Shown here in pieces: positions 54,618 to 64,000 of a DNA stretch of 64,000 bases. A model generated the notes under the pieces. It saw only the letters and a list, made by a program, of their open reading frames with translations. It did not search any database and was not told the origin of the DNA. Both the position numbers and the translations under genes were made by a program. The DNA is from Heligmosomoides polygyrus polygyrus (Eukaryota; Nematoda; Chromadorea; Rhabditida; Heligmosomidae). Position 1 is the stretch's first letter, and the number at the start of each line of letters is the position of its first letter. The stretch is taken from positions 23,808,001 to 23,872,000 of the forward strand of contig OX377202.1 in the NCBI GenBank assembly GCA_947396885.1. Direction: 5' to 3'.

Positions 54618-57350
54618 ATGAATTTATGCGTCTACAAATACGACTTTGTCGTATTGACTGAAACATGGCTGAGCAGCGAAAATGAGCTTAGACCTCTTTT
54701 GGGCTTTGTCAGCAACCAGTATACAGGAATAAGATGTGATCGCATTGGGAAAAAAGGAGGCGGAATACTACTTCTGCTGAAGAAGACTTTTTCGCTTAAC
54801 GTAGTGTTTCAGGAATCTATAACAAACTGCTACGAAATCCTAGTATGTAACATCAAAGAATACCTTGCTGAGTTCCGTATCATATGCGTATACAGAACCC
54901 CTGATTGCAATGCCTCAGTGTCGCATCAACTATGCAAGGCTATAAGTGATTTTTGTGCCATAGGGCTCACCACGGTTTTGATGGGAGATTTCAATCTCCC
55001 TGATCTTAAGTCTTACCAAAGCAGTCATGCGGCTAGGAACTTTTCTCAGGTTTTTGAAACCCACGGTTTTCAGCAGTTAGTATACTCGCCCACAAGGCGT
55101 AATTCAGTTCTGGATTTAATTTTATGTAACCAGCAAGGTTTCATCAGCAATGTGCAACTAGGACCTCCTATCGGTACTAGCGACCACGCTACAATAACGT
55201 ATGAGTTAGACTTTAAGCCTAAGGTTAAGGAGGTTACATGGGTACGAGACTTCAACAAGGCTGATTATTCCCAAATTGGTAAGTACCTAATGGATATTGA
55301 CTGGATCGGTATAATGAACTCCGGAGGCACCGTAGATCAACTCTATGAAACCCTGCTCGCAATTCTCCATCACACTATTGAATTGTATGTACCTATGAGA
55401 CAGCTAAATGACGATGGGAAAAATTACCCTATCCATCTTAAAAGAATGATTTTCCGCCGTTTTCACTACTGGAAAAAGGCATGTTTAACCGATAAACCTG
55501 ACGACTGGTCTTCATATGCGTTTTGGTCCACAAAACTTAGTAAGGCTTTGCATCGCTACAACGTCTACGTAGAAAGGAAAGTCACCACTTCTGTAGACAA
55601 GATAGCCTTTTATAGGCTTATTCGGTCTCGGACTGTGGGAGATAATGTAGTTCCCAGCCTGGTCGACGAATGTGGTGAAACGGTATTTACAGCTAAAGAT
55701 TAAGCGGACTTGTTGGGAAGAGTTTTCCAGAAAGTATATACTAAAAATCATTTTGATGGAAATAGTTCTGCATTGAATGATATTGCAGATCTGCCGCGCT
55801 TTCCGCGCATGAGTTCCGCGCCATTATTTCACAGAGACGATATAATTGAGGTGCTGGCTAAATGGCCGAAATCTTCGTCATTATCTCCGGATTACATTCC
55901 TCTAAGCTTCATAAAAAATGTTGCTCTTTACATTGCTTACCCACTGGAGCACATATTCAATTTGAGCTACACCAGAGCGGAAGTGCCTGCTAGGTGGAAG
56001 AATGCTTTTGTGACTCCCATCCTTAAGAAGGCCCCGCTAAATGATCCCAGGAACTACCGGCCAATAAGCATCACCTCAATCTTTGCAAGAACTTTTGAAA
56101 AAATACTTAAGAAGCACATCCTGAGTCATCTTGAGGCTCATGGTGTAATATCTGACAACCAATACGGTTTTCTCAAGGGCAGATCTGTAGAAACAGCCGT
56201 CCTTACCTCCTTGAATAACTGGTCAATGGCTATTGAAGAGAAGAAACGCACAGATGTCGTGTATTTTGACTTTTCAAAGGCTTTTGACAAAGCATCAGTC
56301 ATAAAATTAATGGCCAAGTTGGAGACAGTTGGTGTTCACCCCACAATTGTAAACTGGATCCGAGAATTTCTAACAGGAAGAACTTATCAGGTTAAGGTTC
56401 AGGACCAGTTTTCCGATGTCTTCTCAGCTTTAAGTGGTGTTCCTCAAGGAGGTGTTTTATCACCAATCCTATTTTTGTTATATACCTATGAACTCCCTAA
56501 TTGCATAACTAATTTGGGAGTCACTTGTAAAATGTATGCTGATGATGTAAAAATCTACAGAAGAAGAGATGGTGCACAGGATTCAATGTCCCTCCAGACG
56601 GCAATAGATTTCATTAGTTCTTGGGCAGAAAGATGGGAGTTGCCACTTACAGCTGAAAAGACGCACTTTCTAATGATTACATCCAATTGTCATACCCAAA
56701 CACCGACGTATCGAATTAATGGTCAGGCTCTGAAAAAGGTGGATGAAGCTCGTGACTTGGGTTATATTATAACGAGTGATTTGTCTTTTTCAAAGCACTG
56801 CCAACTTTTGGTGAAGAAGGCAAGTTTCCGTATCTATAACCTGTTCAGGGCTTTGAAATCCTGTACTCCCGAGATCTACATACGGGCTTTCAAAAGCTAT
56901 GTTCGACCTATCGTTGAAACTGGAACTACAGTAATCAATCCATCTAGAAATAGGGATATCGATCTTTTGGAAAGCGTACAAAATAGCTTCACGAGGAAGC
57001 TCATGATAAGATGTTTTTCAGTGGATTACAGCTCGATTCCAAGTGGTTCCCAACGGTCTGAGTTCTTTGGTCTTCCATCATTGAAGAACAGAAGGAAAAC
57101 TGCTGATATTGTCATGATGTATAAAATCCTGTCCAGGAAGTTATCAATCAATCCGGAAGATTTCTTTGAAGGGATGCTGACAAAATTTGTAAGAGGAAAG
57201 CTTAAGCTTCGAGTGTCGATTGCTAAGTCACGGATTAGGTCAGATTTTCTAAACTACAGGGTTCTCAAAGAATTCAACTTGCTGCTTGGCAAGTACGATG
57301 ATTTGGCGAGACTGTCTGTGCACGTGTGTAGAAGGTCTACTACATGTTGA
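54618..57350 (+). pseudogene. CR1-like LINE ORF2: endonuclease and reverse transcriptase, one in-frame stop
   Basis: The frame runs 54618-57350 with a single TAA at 55701-55703. A probable frameshift near 54590 separates the start LLTNVR from NLCVYKYDFVVLTETWL. The apurinic-type endonuclease has LTETWLS, GDFNLPDL (54980), NSVLDLILC and the terminal GTSDHATI (55180). The reverse transcriptase has NYRPISITSIFARTFEKIL, VVYFDFSKAFDKAS (motif A, 56258), SGVPQGGVLSPILF (motif B, 56433) and MYADD (motif C, 56532-56546). After it come RDLGYIITSDLSFSKHCQLL and YVRPIVETGTTVINPSRNRD. Only two lesions separate it from an open frame, so the insertion is young. Confidence 0.93.
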
Positions 57351-57505
57351 ATTCCGTGAAGTGCTCGAAGATATGCTACTACTGTGCATCGTTTAACAGT
57401 GATTGTTAATTGTTATGTTTTGTGCTAGAAATTTTTTGTTCGTTCCCTTTTTAACATCATTGATGTTAGACTTTGTTCCACGCCATAAATAAATAAATAA
57501 ATAAA

Positions 57506-57709
57506 AATTAAATTCGTGTCTTCCTGCAGCTTAATTACGAACGAAGAACAACTGTATGCTAAGAATGAGAATTATGAAACGTAAAGTGCCTAAATACAAG
57601 ATGGTGCTAGGTGTGTGGCATCTATACACAATTTTGAACTATTTTGGTCCAACTCTATATGCCCCTATTGTTGTTTTTTTCTTTCCCCTTTTTGATTTCT
57701 TGCTAACGA
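57506..57709. other. Spacer between LINE and duplication copy B
   Basis: No feature was recognised. Confidence 0.5.
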
Positions 57710-58664
57710 TGTTAGTTTTTTCCTCATGGACCGTCAATATTCTATTTCTTTCATTATAGCACACGTATAAAAAATAAAAAATAAACATACTTGTACGAGG
57801 CTCATTTAAAGGTGGGCAACACGGTCGGCCACTATTTCCTAGACATTTAATCTCTTCTTTTAACAACCTGAAGTCATGTCAAAATGCGAGGGCACCGATT
57901 CCGTGTACCTATCATTGCCGCAATCTACGATAGTCACGATCAGTTGCTATCACCCGGACTGGGTAGGTTGCCTTCACAAAAAGCGGCCAGCATCACAACA
58001 ACAATAACAACGTAGTGACCAGCAGGATAGTGACAGTCACGGGTGGGCGGTCATTGTTCAACCGAGTTCATAATACAGTTTTAGGAACCACCAAGTTTAT
58101 TACGATTTCAACTAGACCTTCTACCCTAAACCATGCATATACGCCAACGGTGAAGCATAGAAACCGAGTAGCAAAAAAAAGGAAAACCGTTTTTCGTTAA
58201 AAGTTGAAAATAGTAATGGTGGTCACCGCCTTCTAGGCATATTGGTTAACTGCGGTGAGAGCAAAATGTTCTGCAGGTCAACTGATGAGGTCGTTTCTGC
58301 CCAGGGAAGGGTTTAAACCTCGCATGGAGCTTTGAAAGAGGACCTAGGTAGCCGGATGGAGCCAGCGGTCCTGATCGCAAATGTGAAAATTGACACTGCA
58401 AAATGTAATTCGCGAACGAGTTCTGAGCTGTAAAAGTTTATCGTGTCGACTGCTCACTGGCTCCGTGAAAGTTTGCTAAATTGTTTATCTCGCGTTTATC
58501 ACCGTATTCTCGTCGGTCGACGTTGTCTAGTGGTGAGGCTTTCGCATGATAAACGACGGCTAATGGAGGCATGCTGTGGTTTATCTTCGATGAGAGCTTT
58601 TATTCCCTTCTACAACACATTGGTGCTGATGGTTATTGATTCCGAATTGACTTTTTCATAAGGA

Positions 58665-58965
58665 TAAACACAAAGGACGGCGTTACTTGCTTCCTTTTGA
58701 AACTCACTTCCTTTTTGGGATGCGCCACGCATTCTACTTTTACGTGACAAGGCGATTTGGATGCGTATTTGGACATACAACGACTTGAGGTGGCCAGTAA
58801 ATGAACAAGTCGGTGTTTTATTTTTTTCGGATAAGTGTGATACTAATTCACCGACACCGGAGAGAGAGAAGGTTTGGTTGGCTTGGGCAGGAAATCCGAA
58901 CCAAGACCTTGGGCATGCGGCAGTCGTCAACTCCTCCGACAGCGCTTCACGCGCCCGACTTCCTG
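58665..58965 (-). repeat. tRNA-derived SINE family 1
   Basis: Tail complement GGATAAACACAAAGGACGGC, body GGGATGCGCCACGCATTCTA and GAGGTGGCCAGTAAATG. B-box complement GGAAATCCGAACCAAG near 58890, head complement CTCCGACAGCGCTTCACGCG near 58940. Copy A keeps only the last part of the head here. An inverted piece (GCATCCAAATCGCCTC) lies beside it at 25608, so copy A has rearranged. Confidence 0.75.
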
Positions 58966-59604
58966 CAAGTTGTATTGAATTTTCAACAAAAGAGCCATCC
59001 AGCTGTCGACGCTGTAAAATTTAACACGTCAAAACTTGTTCAGAATGTGCATTTTGCAGTTTTAACCTGCATTTTTATAACTAGAAGTGCAGACTTCATC
59101 CTGATATTTAGGTCACTTTCCAAAATTCCATGGGAGGTTGAAAGCCCTTCCTCGTGAAAGGTGTCAATGAGATTCTAGCACAGATTTCTTTAGTTGATTT
59201 GAAAACAGGAGTTGCAGTAGAATTGCTGGACAGCTTACGTTTCTAGTTTGGTGGCGATTGCGAGATGTCTTCAGAATCATGATTCACTAGCACGGATTGC
59301 GTGAACTAAATATATTCCACTCATTACTCCACTATTCAAGCATCGACACAACTGCAGAGACTATGGACTCAAAAGAATTCAGTCGTACTGTTCACCGGCT
59401 GAAGACGGATGGACATTCAATGACATATAATTAATACAAGCAGCAGAAAGGTACTATAGCTACCCATACCCATACTATGGTCGAGTTTTCCTAGTTTCTC
59501 TAAGCATGTCAGTTCCTTGAATCAATCCGTTTTTTTGAATTCACGGAAAAACACTACTACGACAAGATGGAGGAAGAATACAAGAGCAGAGGATGACCAT
59601 GAAT

Positions 59605-59862
59605 TCCTTCGCGGGATGCGCTGCGCATTGTGCACGGAATGTCAGAGAGACGATTTGCTGCATGCTTAGCCTCTACCACAAACTATAGTGACCAGCCAAT
59701 GCACAAATCAGTGTGCTTTCCTATTAGGAAGGTGTTTGCCGAAGTCACTGCATCAGAGGAATGGGAAGCCTTGTTCACCTGCACGGCATCAGAACCATGG
59801 ATCGGCTCAAATTGCTACAGTGTTCACCTCAACCGACTGTTCTTCACGCGTCCGATAGATAA
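59605..59862 (-). repeat. tRNA-derived SINE family 1, partner of 26440-26692
   Basis: Same blocks and position within the duplication as the copy A SINE, so both descend from one insertion that predates the duplication. Confidence 0.6.
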
Positions 59863-61424
59863 GTCTTTCACTTCGTCAATCTTGGCGTATCCTAGCTTAG
59901 TATGGGTGATGAATCGAACGCGACAGAACTTCCACATAGAGCGACCTATTAACGTCCTACGCAATTCTTTAGGACACTGCTGTCAGTGTCCTATTCTACG
60001 TAATTTTCCTTTCTGCATATCTGGAAATAAAATTTGAAGTGATATTGCCCGACCATAAGGGCATCATGGCCAGCCTTGCTTAACAATAAGTTTCCATTCC
60101 GGAAAAGGTGAATATCCTGGGCAGGGAACTGAAGTAACGAAATTTCGAGGAGAAAAGCTTAGCACACCAGAAGGCGTCGAATTATCGCCTAGAAAATGTT
60201 TCATTTTTTATGCTGCATCATACAACATTTGCTAACGAAGTTATATTGATCTGAGACGAGAAACAAATCTCATCGGCGTCATGTTTACAAACATCAGAGA
60301 AGAGTGACGACAGCAGCACCGTCATCTTGTAGTTGAATAACAAAATTGTTTCTCAAATAAACTTGGTCAAGGAGTGTCATTTTCTTCGTCTGGCATTCGA
60401 GAAGATGAGTCATGCAAAGGCAGGTCACAGTGTAGCGAGCACTAGCTCTGTTTCAGTTCTCAGAAACTAGACCTCCACTGAATGCGGCAAAGGCAAACGT
60501 TCTAAACGCACAACGTTCCCTGATCGACTTCGTGAGAGTTCTCCCGATCAATTCGAATTTAGTGAAGAATTCTGTTTGGAAAATACCACTAAACACGTTG
60601 GCACAATGACACCAGCGTCCAAGGAATGACATCATCGCGATGCTTGTTTTCGACACCCTGTTCACCGTATTCTGATGGAACTGCTCGCACATCAGATTGC
60701 AATGTGTTCTTTAATGCCGCATATTTTACACCGGTTGGGTCCTTTCAAATAATACCTCTTCGGTCGGGAACTTGGGGGCCGCGGTGAAAGCGATTTTCGA
60801 GCCGTGTCGTGAGTTCAAAATTGCATCGCTTGTCATTCGTTCCCAAATAAAGTAGTAGCAAACCAGTTCTTGCAGCCACATCGTTGATCTCAATCAGCAC
60901 ACTGGCCAATCAATAACTTAGTGTTCGCCTCAAACTAGGGTAATAAAACCGAATCATGGCAAATTAATCATCAACTAATTCCCAGTGAGCATTTTTCACT
61001 TCTACATTTTCTCTTAGTCTGGGCACTTTTTATTTTAAAATGGTCAATTTTCATTCTGAACTGGGCACTTTTTAATATGAAATCGGACATCTCTAGGATT
61101 CTTTAGAGAATAAATGGATTTTTTACTTTTTTATAGCAATTTTTTATTTTCATTCCCATCCTTGACGTACCTAAGCTTTAAATGAACGCTGTCTAAATGT
61201 ATTTAAATTCCGTTTTTTCAAAGTAAAATTTTTTGATAAAATTTTACATTTGCAAGTTTTTAAGAAAAAATAGCCACTCCGTTTGAATCGACTCAAAACT
61301 CAAAATTCTCACCATTTGTCTTCAATCAGTGTTTTTAGTTCAGCATAAGATGCACTGAGTTTGCTGATTATTATGTATAAGAAGAGGCTTGACCATATTC
61401 CATGCATTGCAAATTTGTGCAAAT

Positions 61425-61580
61425 TTTTCGAATTTTCGGATGGTTTCGAATCACAAATTTCGAATATTCGAATTCGAATATGTTCGAAAAGCGCGATTTT
61501 TTAAAATATTCAAATTGAGTATTCACATTCGAATGGAGATCATTTGAATGTCTATTCGAATAGGTCACTCGAGCACAACT
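61425..61580. repeat. TTCGAA palindrome cluster, copy B
   Basis: Partner of 28435-28595, with most palindromes still present. Confidence 0.6.
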
Positions 61581-62201
61581 ATAAAGGCGCGGCGTTGCCA
61601 TTTTGAATGGTAGTGTACTTGCAACTGTTTAGATGCGTATAAATATAGACGAAAAATAGACAAAAATTTACAAAATACACAACTATTCTTCAATTCATAA
61701 CTTCAGGTAGACAGCATATGTACTAACAATCAAATAATCATTGCCATGATCTGCACAAGTGCACAGAGCAATTTTTTCGCGCAAAAAATTCGTTATGTTG
61801 CAGCACTGTTGATGCATCTGACATTGTTTCTGTCGAAGAAATAGAAATTCTATGTTATTTCGAAAAGTGTTCACATTTTCGACAGATGTCGCGAATTCGC
61901 ACATCATGGGAAGGCGGCAACGTGCTCAATTAGAACGCATCGAATAGGCGCTCCATTCAGAGAGGGCGCGCACGATAGGTAATCGGATTGTCTGGTTTGG
62001 GTACAGTCGATGCCGTGCTTGGGCTTGGTTATGATTGGATGGCGCGTTCCCACCACCCCCCCCCCCCCCCAATGTTGCGCGCCTTCGCGACATGTACCAT
62101 TCTTCTTCAGCAAAGCTGTGTACGAGTTTTTCTCATGAATTTCCTCAAAGCAAAAGATTATCCTGCCTTGTTATAAAGTGTCTATTTTGACTCGCGGTCA
62201 G

Positions 62202-62506
62202 AATGGACACGGGCGCGTGTAGCGCAGTCGGAGAAGGCGCCGACTGTCGCCTGCACCCGATACCAGGTTTCTGGTTCGGATTCCCCGCTCAGGCTAACCA
62301 AGCCTTCCATCCCTCCGGGGTCGATGAATTGGTACCAGACTTGTCTGGGAAGGATAGAACGCTGAGTTGTTCATCGGCTGGCCACCGCAAGTCATTGTAT
62401 GGCCAAATACGCATTCAACTTGCCTCCACGACATCCCGTAGAAGTAGAATGCGTGGCACACCAAAAGGGATTGAGTAACGCCGTCCTTTATCCTTTATCC
62501 TATTTC
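62202..62506 (+). repeat. tRNA-derived SINE family 1, best-preserved copy with empty site
   Basis: A-box-like TAGCGCAGTCGGAG (62220-62233) and B-box GGTTCGGATTCC (62273-62284) have Pol III spacing. A body of about 200 bases follows, with a (CCTTTAT)n tail near 62485-62500. GGTCAG flanks it (62196-62201 and 62507-62512). Copy A (about 29192) reads from TGACTC straight into AGGCTGACTG, an empty site. The tRNA isotype of the head is uncertain. Confidence 0.85.
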
Positions 62507-64000
62507 GGTCAGGCTGACTGACTGATTCTGGCTTTGACTCGACTTATACTGGCATTTTTAAACAAAAGTGTCCGTCTTAAAGTTAAATGTGTCGGTTTAA
62601 AGAGAAAGTCGTATATAGAGTGCAATAAGAAATAATCGAAAGCCACACAAAGATGAAGACGCTGAAGACGTGGCAGCACGGAGCCGTGGTTGCAGCAGTA
62701 GATGAGCGGAGATTGAAGGAAGCCGTTCCGTGTCATTTTTGAGTTTTTAAACCGGTATGCTGATACTTTTTCTAGGATATCAGCGAAATTCCATGAAGGT
62801 ATGTAGCAATGAATGTTCATGACGCAGCTAGCAAAGTGTGCACATGCGAAATCTGCAGGAATCGATTTTTAAAGTTCAAATCCGCATCCACACCAGTCAA
62901 GCGTTCACGTCAGGCCAGCAGAGTTAACAAGCGGAACCAGAACATGCTGTAGAATTTTGTCCTCAGCTGGTTAGTGAGCAGCTGAGATGGATTTTTAGCC
63001 AACGGCTTCTTGCGAAAGTAGTTCATTTTCTGGTTTTATTAGTAACCATCACATTTTTCATGTTTTTTTTTTTAAATCAGGCTCGAAATTAATTTTTAAA
63101 GATGTTTTAAAGGTCAGAGTTATGAAGCAGGCTCAGCTGCCTTCCTTAGAACGTCGGCCAAGATGACCGCTCTTTCTAAACCACGTTGAGCGTTCTCCGA
63201 AGGTTAGTCGCGACACGTCACTGACCTTTGCAGGCCAAATTCCAGCGTGGACGAGGCGACGATTTTTCTGCATCGTTGGCGACGATCAAGATGAAGAGCT
63301 AATTGACGCCACGCGCAATTAGCATTTCGATGGCTGGTGGAACCCACTCTATTAGTCGCTCTAAAGTTTCACTCGCGCTCCAGAAATGTCTGTCATGGAC
63401 CAAGGGAATCTAGAAATTTCTGCACTCTTTTGGGTGGAGGAAAAATTGCTGCTAATAACTTCAATGATGCTTCCTCGCGAGGTGGCACTGAAGCATAGGT
63501 TCTCGCCGACTGCGAATTCTGCTTTCAAATAGACGTAACCTCGCTCAAGGTTAAGGATGAGGTGGCGACAGATCACAAGAACAGCGGACCCTGCGACTGC
63601 GCGGGACTAAACGCTCAGAAAAGAAGAAGAAGGTATTGCATATTCCTTCTCATTATTCTACTTTAACCTAGAACGCTAGCCGATGTCCTACGAATGTCAT
63701 TTCATACCGTTTCTGACTGCGTTGTTCTTCACATGGATTTGAACCATGTAATAAATAATAAACATCAACCAAGTGAAAAACACAGATGTATGCGTGAAGG
63801 ATCTCTTTTTTGTATTGCACTAAAATTTATGCTTTCTCGTACTTTGGAATGGGCCTAAACAGTTATTTTTTGAAAAAAAAACTATAGCATTTCACTGTGT
63901 TCATCTTTCCGTGAAAGGCGAATTATAAACTTTCATAGGAACCATCGTGAATTTTTCAAATAGAGAATTCGTTTAAGCGATCTTACGCAGTGTCGAATTG

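Larger units (their letters stand above)
53100..57505 (+). mobile_element. CR1-like LINE, nearly intact, (AAAT)n tail
   Basis: It comprises ORF1, ORF2 and a 3' untranslated region of about 130 bases ending in AAAT repeats at 57485-57505. The 5' border is not defined; 53430-53716 is probably 5' untranslated sequence. No target duplication was identified. Three degraded relatives in this window share its tail and ORF2 end. Confidence 0.85.
57710..64000. repeat. Segmental duplication, copy B (more than 6.2 kb, cut by window end)
   Basis: Collinear with copy A throughout. It starts 205 bases after the LINE tail. It carries extra sequence at 58490-58965, a C16 homopolymer at 62053 and the SINE at 62202, and lacks the two MITEs of copy A. 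Confidence 0.9.

Overview
The window is eukaryotic nuclear DNA, roughly 40% GC. It is dominated by decayed, nested transposable elements, and no complete host gene can be recognised. The element set best fits a nematode, and I infer a strongylid (hookworm-like) worm. It holds two RTE-clade LINE lineages, a CR1/jockey-like LINE whose ORF1 has a coiled coil and whose 3' end is an (AAAT)n tail, Penelope-like elements with GIY-YIG endonuclease, mariner/Tc1 elements, a hAT element and a Ty3-gypsy remnant. The species assignment is inference. Two 200-N assembly gaps lie at 21428-21627 and 51950-52149.

Left part (1-24.8 kb): a mariner transposase pseudogene lies beside a Penelope-like element with an open reading frame of about 747 codons, behind which a scrap of RTE reverse transcriptase is fused. 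Two adjacent GC-rich MITEs share a TTA target site at 4.5-5.7 kb. They are followed by scattered copies of a tRNA-derived SINE, a CR1-like 3' fragment, a 1.2 kb Tc1-like foldback, and a dispersed repeat present twice. The second copy of that repeat carries a palindromic mariner built from two inverted transposase 3' halves.

Middle (24.8-48 kb): the region starts with copy A of a segmental duplication of about 6 kb (24827-30750). A Penelope GIY-YIG fragment follows, then a 1.7 kb inverted duplication disrupted by a 405 bp MITE with an 8 bp target duplication. Next is a gypsy integrase remnant split by a near-full-length RTE, which is itself split by a CR1-like fragment; the target duplications let the order be read. 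A 288 bp palindrome whose arms both fold as tRNA-like sequence lies at 42.0-42.3 kb. A probable host exon, perhaps the C-terminus of a globin, lies at 43.6 kb. A 770 bp foldback and another CR1-like fragment follow.

Right part (48-64 kb): a three-layer nest lies at 48.3-51.6 kb, with a 16 bp target duplication around RTE-A and an 8 bp one around the hAT inside it. The hAT in turn contains an RTE-B fragment. A Tc1/mariner transposase pseudogene and a nearly intact CR1-like LINE (53.7-57.5 kb) come next. Copy B of the segmental duplication (57710-64000) runs off the window. Comparing copies A and B gives empty sites for two MITEs and one SINE.

Nothing here works as a pathway. The biology is the mutual insertion history of mobile elements and their use of host machinery: Pol III promoters for the SINEs, target-primed reverse transcription for LINEs and Penelope, and cut-and-paste for mariner, hAT and MITEs.
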